A DNA stretch of 64,000 nucleotides from Pseudomonadota bacterium (GTDB lineage Bacteria; Pseudomonadota; Alphaproteobacteria; Rhodobacterales; Rhodobacteraceae): positions 1,640,226 to 1,704,225 of the forward strand of contig JBCAYL010000001.1 in assembly GCA_038533575.1 (NCBI GenBank). The letters run 5' to 3'. Made by a program: the position numbers and the translations under genes. Under the pieces are notes generated by a model, which worked only from the letters and a program-made list of their open reading frames with translations, did no database searches and was not told where the DNA came from. The stretch's first letter is position 1, and every line of letters begins with the position of its first letter. Shown piece by piece: positions 1 to 9,495 of this stretch.

Positions 1-740
1 CCGACAAGCCTGCCGTCCTCCGCGATGGCCACGAAGTTGAGGTCATTGGCGTGGATGTCGACCTCGTTATTCGGCGGGATCGAGACGGTCGTCTTGAATT
101 TGCGCGGCAGGTAAGTCTCGCCGAGGATCGGCTCTTCGGTCGTTTTCTGCTTTTCGCCGTCGAGCCAGATTTCCGCGTAGGCCTTGGTATTCGGCAAAAG
201 GTGCTCGCTGATCCGCTTTGACCATTCGTAGGCCTCGGCGTGCAAGGCGCTCTCCACCGGGTTCGTGGTGCAGAGCACGTTGCGGTTCACGTCGCCCGCC
301 GTCGCGATGGAGTCGATCCCGGCCGAATTGATGACCTTGTGCATGTCCTTGATGTGCGGCTTCAGCACCCCGTGGAACTGGAAGGTCTGCCGCGTCGTGA
401 GGCGCACGGAGCCATACATCGTGTGCTCCTCGGCGAAGCGCTCGATCGTCAGCCATTGCTCGGGCATGATGATCCCGCCCGGCATCCGCGCGCGAAGCAT
501 CACGTTGTGGAGCGGTTCGAGCTTCTGCGCGGCGCGCTCTGCGCGAATGTCGCGGTCGTCCTGCTGGTACATCCCGTGGAAGCGGATGAGCTGGAAGTTG
601 TCGGGCGTGAAGCCGCCGGTGAGCGGGTCTCGAAGGTCCTCCGCGATGGTGCCGCGCAGGTAATCCGACTGCGCCTTCATGCGCTCGTTGTCGGCGAGCG
701 GGCCCTCGACGATCAGTGGCGTGTCCGGATTATCGCGCAT
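1..740 (-). CDS. cysI: Assimilatory sulfite reductase hemoprotein subunit, 5' part (CysI)
   Basis: Reads in from position 740 and runs off the left edge, so only about 246 N-terminal residues are seen; the family is about 570 aa. CysI carries siroheme and a 4Fe-4S cluster and reduces sulfite to sulfide for cysteine synthesis. The N-terminal part closely follows the enterobacterial CysI pattern: [17 protein letters not shown], a run with [28 protein letters not shown] and [10 protein letters not shown]. The cluster/siroheme cysteines would lie in the missing C-terminal half. The start overlaps the end of cysG by 11 nt, so the two are probably translated together, siroheme synthase first. This is the E. 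coli-type subunit rather than the shorter nitrite/sulfite reductase also found in this family. Confidence 0.9.
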   Translation of the reverse strand, partial: MRDNPDTPLIVEGPLADNERMKAQSDYLRGTIAEDLRDPLTGGFTPDNFQLIRFHGMYQQDDRDIRAERAAQKLEPLHNVMLRARMPGGIIMPEQWLTIERFAEEHTMYGSVRLTTRQTFQFHGVLKPHIKDMHKVINSAGIDSIATAGDVNRNVLCTTNPVESALHAEAYEWSKRISEHLLPNTKAYAEIWLDGEKQKTTEEPILGETYLPRKFKTTVSIPPNNEVDIHANDLNFVAIAEDGRLV

Positions 741-2121
741 GGCTGGCCTCCTTCGTGGCGGCGGGCTGGGGAAGCATCCGCGCAGCGACGGCGCGGGGCG
801 CGAGGCCCGTGAAGAGGATCGCGGGCGCCTTCGCCTCGGTATGCTCGGGCAGCTCTGCCAGGGTCGTGGCCACGATGCGCTGATCGGCGCGCGACGCATT
901 GAAGACGATGCTCACCGGAAGCGTGCCCCGTGCACCGTGCATCATCATCCGCCCCTGGATGAAGCGCGCGGCGTGGCGGCCCATGTAGATGGCAGCCACG
1001 CCGCCGGGCTCCGCGAGGCGTGCCCAGTCGTGATCGGCAAAGCCTTTGAGATCGTGCCCGGTGAGAAACTGGATGGCCGAGTTGCGCCCGCGCCGCGTGA
1101 GGCTCACACCCATGCTCGCGGCCGCAGCCACGGCGCTCGTGATACCGGGGACGATCGCGTACGGGATATCGCTGGCGTCGAGGGCGTCGATCTCCTCGTC
1201 GAGCCGCCCGAAGATGCCGCCATCGCCGGATTTCAGCCGGACGACGCGCGCCGTGGCTCCATGCCGGACGAGGAGCGCGTTGATGTCGTCCTGTGCCCAG
1301 GCGGGGCCAAAGCCCTTCTTGGCCACCGAGATGATCTCGGCCTCGCGCCGGGCGAGCTCGAGGATCTCCGGGGAGACGAGGCCGTCATGGATGACGACAT
1401 CTGCGTCGTGCAGCGCCTTCCGCGCCTTCAGCGTCAAAAGCTCCGGATCGCCCGGCCCCGCGCCGACGAAAGCCACGTGGCCCTTCGCCTCCGCTTCGTT
1501 GACATGGCGGGTGAGCAGATCATGCAGCGCCGCCTCGATGGACCCCTGCGCCGCAGCTTGCGGCCCCACGTCAAAATAGTACTCCGACCAGAAGGCCCGG
1601 CGGCGCGGCCCTTGCGGAATGATCTCGGCGGCGTCGCGGAAATGCTGGCCCGCGCGGGCAAGCGGGCCCGTGGCGGAGGGGAGCATCTCCTCCAACTCGG
1701 CCTTGATCTTGCGGGCGAGCACCGGTGCCGCGCCCTCGGTGCCCACGGCCACGGTGACCGGGTCCCGGTCGACGATGGCGGGCGTGATGAAGTCGGAGGC
1801 TTCGAGATTGTCCACGACCAGCGTCTTGACCCCCGCGCGGCGGCCGAGCTCGGCCGTCTCGAGATCGGCCCACTCATCGTCCTGAGCAGCATAGAGAAGC
1901 AGCGCGCCCTGTACCTCGCCGAGCGCCGGCAGGCGGCGGTAGAGCGTCAGACGGCCCGCCTCGGCCCAGCTCTCCACAAGCGCCTCGGGCGCCGGTGCGA
2001 AGACATGGATCGCCGCCTCGGTCTTCATCAGGAGACGGAGCTTCGCGGCGGCGCAGGCACCACCGCCCACCACCACGATGCGCGCATCCCGGGTGTCGAC
2101 GAAAATGGGAAAGTGGCGCAT
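730..2121 (-). CDS. cysG: Siroheme synthase CysG (dehydrogenase/ferrochelatase + uroporphyrinogen-III methyltransferase)
   Basis: Multifunctional enzyme making siroheme from uroporphyrinogen III, the cofactor needed by the sulfite reductase encoded next. The N-terminal about 200 residues are the Rossmann-type precorrin-2 dehydrogenase/ferrochelatase part ([16 protein letters not shown] near residue 17). The C-terminal half is the SAM-dependent methyltransferase: [15 protein letters not shown], a VVRLKSGD motif and a YMGRHAA motif. Length is about 463 aa, as expected. ATG at 2121 was preferred over an upstream TTG because GGAG lies 6 nt before it. It overlaps cysI by 11 nt. Confidence 0.93.
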   Translation of the reverse strand: MRHFPIFVDTRDARIVVVGGGACAAAKLRLLMKTEAAIHVFAPAPEALVESWAEAGRLTLYRRLPALGEVQGALLLYAAQDDEWADLETAELGRRAGVKTLVVDNLEASDFITPAIVDRDPVTVAVGTEGAAPVLARKIKAELEEMLPSATGPLARAGQHFRDAAEIIPQGPRRRAFWSEYYFDVGPQAAAQGSIEAALHDLLTRHVNEAEAKGHVAFVGAGPGDPELLTLKARKALHDADVVIHDGLVSPEILELARREAEIISVAKKGFGPAWAQDDINALLVRHGATARVVRLKSGDGGIFGRLDEEIDALDASDIPYAIVPGITSAVAAAASMGVSLTRRGRNSAIQFLTGHDLKGFADHDWARLAEPGGVAAIYMGRHAARFIQGRMMMHGARGTLPVSIVFNASRADQRIVATTLAELPEHTEAKAPAILFTGLAPRAVAARMLPQPAATKEASHAR

Positions 2122-2292
2122 GGCGTGCTCCAAACCGCTGATGATGCGGCTGAAAATGGAACAATCTTACTGGAACGGAAAGCGATGCGGGCCAATTAGG
2201 GAACATCGTCCCAAATGACTGTCAGCGTGGTACGGGGGTCTTCCGGCGGTCCGCTGGCTGGAACGGCGTTCCGCACCGCCGCCGGCTGTCCA

Positions 2293-3291
2293 TCATAGCT
2301 CGCCCGTGTGAAGCAGGATCTGCTTCCAGATGGCGGTGTCGTCCACCAGCGTCCATTCCCGGCGCAGGCGCATCTCGCCGCCGCTGAGCGCGCCGAATTC
2401 GGCGTGACTGATCCCCATGACGTGGACCGGCGCGCCCGTCGGCCGCCCGTAGCGCCCCCAGCCCGAATGGGTGCCCGTGAGGCTCCAGCGCAAGGCAGAC
2501 CGGGGCGGCATGCCGGGATCATCACGTCCGATGACGTGGTGGATCTCAAAGGCTGCATCGGGGAAGGCGCTCCGCAACCCGAGCCAGAAGGCATCGGCGG
2601 CTGCGATGCCCACATCCTCCATGCCGCCCGGCTTCGCGATCCAGCAGGCGCGGTCGTAGCGGTCGCGGATCACGGCGAGGTTCCCCGCCATGATCTCGGT
2701 CAGAAGGCTCGCGTGGTGCGCGCCGAGGGGGTCGTCGTTCCCTGTCCCGGCATAGGGCCCCACGACGTCGCGCGCGGGCGTAAAGGGCGGCACGCAGCTC
2801 TCCGGCCCCCCCTCCTGCACGATGAGCTGGCGGGCATAATCCTCCGCCGACAGTCCGAGCTGCGTGGCGATGGCGCCTTGGTCCCGCACGAGCCATTCAT
2901 CGTCGATCTGGCCGTCGGCGCGGAGGTGGCAGTCGGCGAGGATGCGGTAGCGGAGCTGCCGCCCCGTGGGCGCGCCATAGGCCCCTTCACGCGCGTGGGT
3001 GGCAGTGCAAATGAGCCGGTGGGACGAGAGGGCGGCCCCGTTCGGGGCCGCGCACCAGATCACATCCTCGCCGTAGAGCTGCCTGTCCGGAAACTCGTGC
3101 AGCGTGGCAAGCGTCGCCGCGATGACGCCTTGGTTGCCCACGACGATGGAGGCGGGAGAGCGCACGACGATACCGGGCGCGTAGTGCCGTGTGAGCGTGG
3201 CGACGCCGCGGTCTTCCCAGATTTCCCTGGTGACGGCGAGAATGGTGGCGGGGACGTCCATGGGCGCACGTTCTTCCGCGCGCGCGCCCAT
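2293..3291 (-). CDS. Tandem SnoaL/NTF2-like domain protein (ester cyclase family)
   Basis: 332-aa soluble protein built of two SnoaL/NTF2-like alpha+beta barrel halves, about residues 10-165 and 175-330. Both halves carry the family pattern of an aromatic-rich stretch followed by a conserved RREW- or DDEW-type strand (DDEWLVRDQ; RREWTLVDD). SnoaL-like proteins act as cyclases, hydrolases or ligand-binding domains; the substrate here is unknown. It follows urtE by 9 nt, so it is probably the last gene of the urea transporter operon. The start is uncertain: ATG at 3291 gives coupling to urtE, while ATG at 3261 (MDVPATILAV) also fits. Function within urea metabolism is not known. Confidence 0.75.
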   Translation of the reverse strand: MGARAEERAPMDVPATILAVTREIWEDRGVATLTRHYAPGIVVRSPASIVVGNQGVIAATLATLHEFPDRQLYGEDVIWCAAPNGAALSSHRLICTATHAREGAYGAPTGRQLRYRILADCHLRADGQIDDEWLVRDQGAIATQLGLSAEDYARQLIVQEGGPESCVPPFTPARDVVGPYAGTGNDDPLGAHHASLLTEIMAGNLAVIRDRYDRACWIAKPGGMEDVGIAAADAFWLGLRSAFPDAAFEIHHVIGRDDPGMPPRSALRWSLTGTHSGWGRYGRPTGAPVHVMGISHAEFGALSGGEMRLRREWTLVDDTAIWKQILLHTGEL

Positions 3292-3300
3292 GTAAAGCGG

Positions 3301-4020
3301 CTAGACGGAGACGGCGGCGAGAAGCGCCGCGCGTTCGATCTCAGCCTTCTTGCCCGCGAGCTTCACGGCGCCCCGCTCCAGCACGACGAAGCGGTCTCCC
3401 AGCCGGTAGGCGAAGTCGAAATACTGCTCCACGAGGATGATGGCCATGTCACCCCTCTCTCGCAGGGTGGAAATGACCTCCCCGATCTGCGCGATGATGT
3501 TGGGCTGGATACCCTCGGTGGGCTCGTCGAGCAGCAGAAGGCGCGGTCGCGTGATGAGCGCGCGCGCGATGGCCAGTTGCTGCTGTTGCCCGCCCGAGAG
3601 GTCCCCGCCGCGGCGGCCGAGGAAGTCCTTTAGGATCGGGAAGAGCTCGAAGATCGCCTCCGGGATGCGATGCTCGGATCGCGGCAGGCAGGCAAAGCCC
3701 GTCTCGAGATTTTCGCGCACAGTGAGAAACGGGAAGATCTCGCGCCCCTGCGGGACATAGGCCACGCCGTCCTTGGCCAGCCCATGGGCCGTGGCGCGTC
3801 CGATCTCCTTCCCGTCCAGCCGATACGACCCGCCGGAGCGCGCGTGACTGCCGGAAAGGGCCTTCAGGAGCGAGGTCTTGCCTACGCCGTTCGTGCCCAT
3901 CACGCAGGTCACCTCCCCCAGCCGCGCCTCGAGCGAGACACCGTTGAGGATCTGGCTGCCGCCGTAGTGGAGCGTGAGGCCGCTGGCCTCGGCGAAGGCG
4001 GTGTCGAGGCTACCGTCCAA
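3301..4020 (-). CDS. urtE: Urea ABC transporter ATP-binding protein UrtE
   Basis: Second ATPase of the urea-type branched-chain ABC importer, acting at the inner face of the cytoplasmic membrane. Walker A GTNGVGKTS is at residues 42-50, the signature LSGGQ at 141-145 and Walker B LLLLDEP at 161-167, followed by the E/EGIQP stretch typical of LivF/UrtE. At 239 aa it matches the family length. The start overlaps urtD by 11 nt, indicating translational coupling in a urtA-B-C-D-E operon transcribed right to left. Confidence 0.93.
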   Translation of the reverse strand: MDGSLDTAFAEASGLTLHYGGSQILNGVSLEARLGEVTCVMGTNGVGKTSLLKALSGSHARSGGSYRLDGKEIGRATAHGLAKDGVAYVPQGREIFPFLTVRENLETGFACLPRSEHRIPEAIFELFPILKDFLGRRGGDLSGGQQQQLAIARALITRPRLLLLDEPTEGIQPNIIAQIGEVISTLRERGDMAIILVEQYFDFAYRLGDRFVVLERGAVKLAGKKAEIERAALLAAVSV

Positions 4021-4750
4021 GATACACCTCTATGACCTTCTCGTTGGCCGTCACATGATCGAGCGAGCCCTCGGCGAGCACAGCGCCTTCATGGAGCACC
4101 GTCACCTTGCAGTTCAGCCGCCGGACGAACTCCATGTCATGCTCGACGACGACGACCGCGCGCGTCTTGGCGGCATTCACCAGAAGCTCTGTCGTGTGCT
4201 CCCGCTCGGCGGGGGTCATCCCCGCGGCCGGCTCGTCCACCAGCAGGAGCTTCGGGTCCTGCGCGAGGAGCATCCCGATCTCGAGCCACTGCTTTTGCCC
4301 GTGGGAGAGTTCGCCCGCCTTGCGGTGGATGGCGGGCGCGAGCCCGATCTCTTCCGCGAGCTCCGCTACGCGCGCCTCGTCTGCCGCCGAGGGGCGGAAG
4401 CGGAGGACGGCGAAGGGGCCGCGCGCCTTTTTCAGCGCGAGGAAGAGATTGGCGGAGACGGTCTGATCCTCGAACACGGTGGGCCGCTGGAATTTGCGCC
4501 CCACGCCCTCCTGCGCGATGCGGCTCTCGGAGAGCTTGAGGAGCGACAGGGATTTCTCCCCCCAGAGGACGCTGCCGGCGTCGGGCCTCGTCTTGCCGGT
4601 GATGATGTCCATGAAGGTCGTCTTGCCCGCCCCATTGGGCCCGATGACCGCGCGCAGCTCCGCCGCGCCGATGTTGAAGGAAAGGTTGTTGATGGCCTTG
4701 AACCCGTCAAAGGAGACGGAAACGCCGTTGACCTCAAGGAGCTGGCTCAT
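4010..4750 (-). CDS. urtD: Urea ABC transporter ATP-binding protein UrtD
   Basis: First ATPase of the urea importer (LivG-like). Walker A GPNGAGKTT is at residues 37-45. The signature is the variant LSHGQ (148-152), typical of UrtD, and Walker B LLLVDEP is at 168-174. At 246 aa it has the usual length. It pairs with UrtE to drive the UrtB/UrtC permeases. The gene lies 88 nt downstream of urtC, a spacer that contains two GC-rich palindromes, and overlaps urtE. Confidence 0.93.
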   Translation of the reverse strand: MSQLLEVNGVSVSFDGFKAINNLSFNIGAAELRAVIGPNGAGKTTFMDIITGKTRPDAGSVLWGEKSLSLLKLSESRIAQEGVGRKFQRPTVFEDQTVSANLFLALKKARGPFAVLRFRPSAADEARVAELAEEIGLAPAIHRKAGELSHGQKQWLEIGMLLAQDPKLLLVDEPAAGMTPAEREHTTELLVNAAKTRAVVVVEHDMEFVRRLNCKVTVLHEGAVLAEGSLDHVTANEKVIEVYLGR

Positions 4751-4763
4751 CCCTGCCTCGCCC

Positions 4764-4824
4764 GTCCCGGGCGCGACCCGGGACCTCTATTTTCAGCCAT
4801 GGGGCCCCGGGTCAGCCCCGGGGC
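4764..4824. repeat. Pair of GC-rich palindromes in the urtC-urtD spacer
   Basis: Two perfect 8-bp inverted repeats stand side by side. GTCCCGGG/CCCGGGAC at 4764-4784 has a 5-nt loop CGCGA. GCCCCGGG/CCCGGGGC at 4804-4824 has a 5-nt loop TCAGC. About 20 nt of lower-GC sequence separates them. The arrangement resembles small dispersed intergenic palindromes of alphaproteobacteria. In the transcript they could stabilise the 3' end of the urtABC part or attenuate urtDE. Confidence 0.6.
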
Positions 4825-4838
4825 GTGAAGCGCGAGGG

Positions 4839-6098
4839 TCACGTGTCGGCCTCCTTCTCGCGGAGTGCGCTCTGGTCGGGGCCGAGATCGGCGCCGTGGC
4901 GATCGGGGCTCTTCCTCTCTACGAGGAGGTCTATGAGGCCGCCGATGCCCTTGGGCGCGAAGAGCGTGACCGCGACAAAGGAGAGGCCGAGCAGCACGGT
5001 CCACCAGTTCACCCATTCGATGGTGTAGAACCCGAGGTTGATGTCGGGCGCCTGCCCGCCCGTGAACCAGGTGGAGAGGAGCGAGACGAAGGCCGCGCCG
5101 ATGACGGCACCGTAAAGCCGGCCCCGGCCGCCGATGGCCACCCAGACCGCGAGGTAGATCGATGCGATGGGTGCGATCTCTGCCGGGTTGATGATCCCGG
5201 CCTGCGGGTAGTAGAGCGCGCCGGCGACGCCGGCGAGCATGGCAGTGACTGTAAAGATGAAGAGCTTGTAGCCTTCCACCGAGTAGCCGAGGAAGCGCAC
5301 GCGCGCCTCGTCGTCCCGGATCGCCCGCAGGACGGAGCCGAAGGCCCCCGAGACGATCCAGGTGCTCAAGAGATAGCCCGCGCCCAGTGCCAGCGCCGAG
5401 CCCCAGAAGAACCAGATCGACACCGTCGCCTGTGGGACCTGATCGAGCCCCGGCAGGTTCTGCAGGCCCGAAAGGCCGTTGTTGCCGCGCAGGCCGCTGT
5501 CGTTCTGGAAGAGGTAAAGCGAGAGCGCGAGCGTCATGGCCTGGGTGAGGATCGACAGGTAGACGCCGGTGACCCGGCTCCGGAAGGCAAGCCAGCCGAA
5601 AACGAGCGCGAGAAGCCCCGGGACGAGGACGACGAAGGCCAGTTGCAGCGGGAAGGAATGGGCGAAGGCCCAGATCGGCGGAAACTCTGAAGCGCCCACA
5701 ACGCCGAAAATCTGCGTGGCGATCCCATCGGAGATCTCCTGCGGCGTGGGCGGAAGCGGTGCGGCGGCCAAGCTCTCGCGCACGATGATCTCCGTACGCG
5801 CATACATGAGCCACATGCCGATGGCGTAGCCGCCGATCCCGAAGAACGCCATGTGCCCGAGCGAGAGAATGCCCGTGTAGCCCCAGACGAGATCCATCGC
5901 GAGGGCCACGAGGCAGAGGCAAAGCGTCTTGCCCAGCGTCTTGACGAAGGACGTCGAGATGACGCCGATACCGGACCCCTCGGCCAGAACGGTGACAGCG
6001 ACCGTGAAGAGGCCCAGAAGCGCCAAAAAGATCAGCAGGGAGGGGTGGCGGGCCACGAAGGGCCTCCGGCGCGGCAGCCCGAGTGCAACGTCAGACAT
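4839..6098 (-). CDS. urtC: Urea ABC transporter permease UrtC
   Basis: Inner-membrane permease of the urea importer (LivM-like), 419 aa from ATG at 6098 (MSDVALGLPRR). An in-frame ATG 63 nt upstream would add a basic stretch not seen in the family. Around ten hydrophobic helices are visible, beginning LLIFLALLGLFTVAVTVL. The permease hallmark DLVWGYTGILSLGHMAFFGIGGYA is present in pieces after residue 65, and the EAA-like loop near residue 260 contains AIRDDEARVRFLGY. It is the partner of UrtB, from which it is separated by an 87-nt spacer carrying a double-hairpin repeat. Confidence 0.92.
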   Translation of the reverse strand: MSDVALGLPRRRPFVARHPSLLIFLALLGLFTVAVTVLAEGSGIGVISTSFVKTLGKTLCLCLVALAMDLVWGYTGILSLGHMAFFGIGGYAIGMWLMYARTEIIVRESLAAAPLPPTPQEISDGIATQIFGVVGASEFPPIWAFAHSFPLQLAFVVLVPGLLALVFGWLAFRSRVTGVYLSILTQAMTLALSLYLFQNDSGLRGNNGLSGLQNLPGLDQVPQATVSIWFFWGSALALGAGYLLSTWIVSGAFGSVLRAIRDDEARVRFLGYSVEGYKLFIFTVTAMLAGVAGALYYPQAGIINPAEIAPIASIYLAVWVAIGGRGRLYGAVIGAAFVSLLSTWFTGGQAPDINLGFYTIEWVNWWTVLLGLSFVAVTLFAPKGIGGLIDLLVERKSPDRHGADLGPDQSALREKEADT

Positions 6099-6123
6099 GG
6101 CGCACCTGCCCCGCCGCGGTGTG

Positions 6124-6168
6124 AAGACTTTTCCCAAAAGTCTTGGCAAATTCCTTTCCAAGGAATTT
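6124..6168 (-). repeat. 45-nt double-hairpin repeat, copy A
   Basis: Two perfect 9-bp stems, each with a 3-nt loop, joined by a 3-nt spacer. Read on the minus strand the parts are AAATTCCTT-GGA-AAGGAATTT, then GCC, then AAGACTTTT-GGG-AAAAGTCTT. The same design, spacing and GCC linker recur at 43080-43124, and in decayed form at 42974-43017. It lies between urtB and urtC, so it is transcribed with them. A role in mRNA processing or stability is possible but not shown. Confidence 0.8.
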
Positions 6169-6185
6169 GGGAGCGGCGGCGCGCC

Positions 6186-8120
6186 TCATGCCTCTGCCGC
6201 CCGGCCCTTGAGCGGGATGATCCCGCGGGGCCTGAACTGGATGAAGAGGATGATGAAAAGGATCATGTAGGTCTGCGCAGCCAGCGTGTTCGACGGGTTG
6301 AGCCACTCGATCCCCTTTTGCAGCGTGCCCACCATCGTGGCGCCCAGCAGCGTACCCCATATGTTGCCCACGCCGCCCACGACGACGGTCATGAAGCTTT
6401 GGACGATGTAGTCGGCGCCCATCTCGGAGGTGACTTTCGCGTAGAGCCCGATGGCGACGCCCGCGATGCCCGCGATGCCCGAGCCGAAGCCGAAGGTGAG
6501 CATGTTGATGCGGTCCGGGTTGATGCCCATGGAGGCGGCCATGCGCGGGTTTTGCGTGACGGCGCGCACTTCGAGGCCGAGCCGCGTGCGGTTCATCACG
6601 AAGAGGAAGAGCGCGAGGAACAGCAGCGCCAGTACGAAGATCGCGATGCGAATGTAGCTGATCGAGACGACGTCGTTGAGCACCCAGCTCCCGTCGAGCC
6701 AGCCCGGCGCGGTGAGCGGCCGCGCCTGGGTGCCAAAGATGTTCTTGGCGAGCTGTTGCAGCGCGATGGAGATGCCAAAGGTGGCAAGCAGCGTCTCGAG
6801 CGGGCGGTGATAGAGCCAGCGGATCACCAGGCGTTCCATGGCCACGCCCGCGCCGAAGGTGACGGCAAAGGCCAGCGGGATCGCCACGAGGATCGAGAGC
6901 GTGTAATCGGGCACGAAGAGCTGCACGACGTAGCCGGTATAGGCCCCCATCATGATGAACTCCCCATGGGCCATGTTGATGACCCCCATCACGCCGAAGG
7001 TGATGGCGAGCCCGATGGCCGCGAGGAAATAGATCGAGGCGAGCGAGAGCGCGTCGAGCCCGAGATCGAGCCCCTGGTTGAGCGCCACCTTCGTCTCGAT
7101 GCCCGCAAGGACGCGCTCGGCGGCCTCGGCCACCTCGAGTGGCGCTCCGATGAAGCTCTCGTAGAAAACGAAAGAGCGCAGGAGGCTCTCGGCCTCTGCG
7201 TCGGTGATCAGCGCGTCGGCGAGCCCGGCCTCCACGAGGCGCGCATAGGTGGCGGCGCGGGCGTCGTCGGTGTCGAGGCTCGCGACGGCGATCCCCTGGA
7301 CAGCGCCGTCGTCGATATTGGCTATGAGCGCGTCGCGGATCGCGTCCGCCCCCGGGCGCGCGGGCGCGAGGCCCTCGGCCACGAGGCGCGCATAGGCGTC
7401 CGCTTCCGAGATGTCGCGGCCGAGCACAAGCGGCGTGGCGTCCGTGCTCTCGGCGACGTCGAGGCGCGTCTCCACGAGCGGATTGAGCGCGGCGCGCACG
7501 TCCACGGCAAGATCGCCGGCAAAGCTCTCGATGGCCGCGATCCGGGCCGTGTCATCCTCGTCGAAGGCGATGGTGAGGAGCCGTTCCAGCCGGTCCATCC
7601 GCGCGGCAAGCGCCGGGTCTTCCTCGCTGTCCTTCACTGCCCGAAGCGCGCCCAGATGCGAGGCCTCCGCGTTGCGCTCGATCGCATCGAGCGCGTCCCG
7701 GCGCGCGGCCATCTCCGGATCGCGCAGCTGGAACTGCACGAGCGCCGCCCCGATCAGGCCGCGGATCCCCGAATTTGGCTTCAATTGCTTGTAGTCGCCC
7801 TTGGGCGCGGTGCCGATTTCGGCGCCTCCGGCCACGTCGAAAAGCACGAGCGTCCGGTCGGGCCCCTCCTCGGCGAAGACGAAGAGGCCTGTCTCCTCCT
7901 CAAACCACATCTCCCGCGCCTGCCAGCGCTCGAGCACCACGCGCGCGTCACCGAGGTCGCTTTCGGCAAGCGCGTCGATGGCGGGCTGGATCGTGCGGCG
8001 GGAGCTCTTCTGGATGATCTCGCCGTGCTCTTGGAGCACCGTCTGGATCGGCGCGTCCATGTCTTGCGCAGAGGCCGTCCCGGCCCAGAGCAGGGCGATG
8101 ATCAGGAAACGTCGCAGCAT
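6186..8120 (-). CDS. urtB: Urea ABC transporter permease UrtB
   Basis: Inner-membrane permease (LivH-like) of the urea importer, 644 aa. It starts with a signal peptide (LIIALLWAGTASAQ), followed by a helical, charge-rich extracytoplasmic region of about 310 residues typical of UrtB but not of amino-acid LivH. The C-terminal 300 residues hold the permease helices, with AIGLAITFGVMGVINMAHGE and TLLATFGISIALQQLAKN. The N-terminal region is long for the family and contains two similar YARLV-EAGLA segments, suggesting an internal duplication. It lies 97 nt downstream of urtA across a stem-loop spacer. Confidence 0.93.
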   Translation of the reverse strand: MLRRFLIIALLWAGTASAQDMDAPIQTVLQEHGEIIQKSSRRTIQPAIDALAESDLGDARVVLERWQAREMWFEEETGLFVFAEEGPDRTLVLFDVAGGAEIGTAPKGDYKQLKPNSGIRGLIGAALVQFQLRDPEMAARRDALDAIERNAEASHLGALRAVKDSEEDPALAARMDRLERLLTIAFDEDDTARIAAIESFAGDLAVDVRAALNPLVETRLDVAESTDATPLVLGRDISEADAYARLVAEGLAPARPGADAIRDALIANIDDGAVQGIAVASLDTDDARAATYARLVEAGLADALITDAEAESLLRSFVFYESFIGAPLEVAEAAERVLAGIETKVALNQGLDLGLDALSLASIYFLAAIGLAITFGVMGVINMAHGEFIMMGAYTGYVVQLFVPDYTLSILVAIPLAFAVTFGAGVAMERLVIRWLYHRPLETLLATFGISIALQQLAKNIFGTQARPLTAPGWLDGSWVLNDVVSISYIRIAIFVLALLFLALFLFVMNRTRLGLEVRAVTQNPRMAASMGINPDRINMLTFGFGSGIAGIAGVAIGLYAKVTSEMGADYIVQSFMTVVVGGVGNIWGTLLGATMVGTLQKGIEWLNPSNTLAAQTYMILFIILFIQFRPRGIIPLKGRAAEA

Positions 8121-8166
8121 GGGATCCTCGGCAGCACGGTGCGTTGCACACGCACCCTACGGGTCA

Positions 8167-8213
8167 GGTCGGGACGGCAAGCGCCCCGACCACAGGTGGG
8201 GTCTGACCCCACC
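8167..8213 (-). promoter_or_regulatory. Stem-loops between urtA and urtB
   Basis: Two 7-bp inverted repeats follow the urtA stop: GGTCGGG/CCCGACC (8167-8191) and GGTGGGG/CCCCACC with loop TCTGA (8195-8213). Neither has a T-run, so a strong terminator is unlikely. Such hairpins after a binding-protein gene commonly protect its mRNA 3' end and give it higher abundance than the permease genes. Confidence 0.55.
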
Positions 8214-8217
8214 AGGC

Positions 8218-9495
8218 TCAGTAGTTGGACTGGATCTGCACGCAGGTCTCGGTCTCGGTATTGAACATCCCGCACCCGAGCTCCTGCCAGTCGGAGACGA
8301 GAACCGCGCTCTCGGGCAGGTAGTCCGTCCAGGCATCGCCGGGGACGACATCGGTCTCGGAGATGATGTCGAACTGGCCGTCCTCCTGGATTTCGCCGAT
8401 GAGCACGGGCTTGGCGAGGTGATGGTTGGGAAGCATCACGGCCGTCCCGCCGGTCAGGTTCGGGAATTCCTGCCCGTACATGGCCGCGCGCACGGCATCG
8501 ACATCGGTCGTGCCAGCCTCGGTGACGGCGTTCACCCACATGTTGAAGCCGATGTAATGCGCCTCCATGGGATCGTTCGTCACCCGCTCTTCGCCCATGC
8601 GCTCCTTCCAAGAGGCGACCCACTCTTCGTTGGCCTCGGTGTCGGCGGACTGAAAATAGTTCCACGCCGCGAGGTGACCGACGAGGTTCGTCGTGTCGAG
8701 GCCGGAGAGCTCTTCCTCACCCACCGAGAACGCGACGACGGGGATGTCGTCGGCAGAGATGCCCGCGGCCGCCAGCTCCTTGTAGAAGCCGATATTGGCG
8801 TCGCCATTGATGGTCGAGATCACGCCCACCTTCTTGCCGTCCGCGCCCAGCGCCACGACGTCGGCCACGATGGAGGACCAGTCGGAATGCCCGAAGGGCG
8901 TGTAGTTCACGAAGATGTCTTCGCTCGCGATCCCGTTGTCCTGCAGATAGGCCTCGAGGATGTTGTTCGTCGTGCGCGGATAGACGTAGTCGGTGCCGAG
9001 CAGCGCGAACTTCTCCACCTCGAGCTCTTCAAGGAAGTAGTCGGTGGCCGGGATCGCCTGCTGGTTGGGCGCCGCGCCGGTGTAGAAGACGTTCTTGGAG
9101 CTCTCCTCGCCCTCGTACTGCACGGGGTAGAAGAGGAGGCCGTTGAGTTCCTCGATCACGGGCAGCACGGACTTCCGGCTCACCGAAGTCCAGTTGCCGA
9201 AGATCACGTCGACATCGTGCACCGTGAGCAGCTCACGCGCCTTTTCAGCAAAGAGCGGCCAGTCAGAGGCCGGGTCCACCACGACCGCCTCGATCTGGCA
9301 GTCGAGCACGCCGCCCTGCTCGTTCTGGATCTCGATGAGCATTTCCATCGTGTCCTTGAGCGTCGTCTCCGAGATCGCCATCGTGCCGGACAGCGAGTGC
9401 AGCACGCCCACCTTCACCGGGTCATCGCAGGCATAGGCCGCGCCCGCGCTCAAAAGCAGCGCGGCAGCGGTCGTGCTCATAAGAGATTTGTTCAT
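8218..9495 (-). CDS. urtA: Urea ABC transporter substrate-binding protein UrtA
   Basis: Periplasmic urea-binding protein, 425 aa, starting at ATG 9495 with AAAGGAGAG a few bases upstream. The N-terminal signal peptide ends around AAYACDD. The mature part begins KVGVLHSLSGTMAISE, the signature of the UrtA/AmiC-like type I periplasmic binding fold, and contains NTF-type landmarks such as IFGNWTSVSRKSVLPV and FYPVQYEGEE. It is the first gene of the urtABCDE operon. It is divergent from the ureidoglycine aminohydrolase gene, which suggests shared nitrogen control. Confidence 0.95.
   Translation of the reverse strand: MNKSLMSTTAAALLLSAGAAYACDDPVKVGVLHSLSGTMAISETTLKDTMEMLIEIQNEQGGVLDCQIEAVVVDPASDWPLFAEKARELLTVHDVDVIFGNWTSVSRKSVLPVIEELNGLLFYPVQYEGEESSKNVFYTGAAPNQQAIPATDYFLEELEVEKFALLGTDYVYPRTTNNILEAYLQDNGIASEDIFVNYTPFGHSDWSSIVADVVALGADGKKVGVISTINGDANIGFYKELAAAGISADDIPVVAFSVGEEELSGLDTTNLVGHLAAWNYFQSADTEANEEWVASWKERMGEERVTNDPMEAHYIGFNMWVNAVTEAGTTDVDAVRAAMYGQEFPNLTGGTAVMLPNHHLAKPVLIGEIQEDGQFDIISETDVVPGDAWTDYLPESAVLVSDWQELGCGMFNTETETCVQIQSNY

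Noticed and set aside
5853-8264. 803-codon open frame on the plus strand opposite urtB
   Set aside because: Antisense to a gene with clear family motifs. The product is His/Arg/Asp-rich low-complexity, typical of frames opened by high GC. The same applies to the long frames opposite the acyl-CoA dehydrogenase, FadB-like and acyl-CoA synthetase genes.
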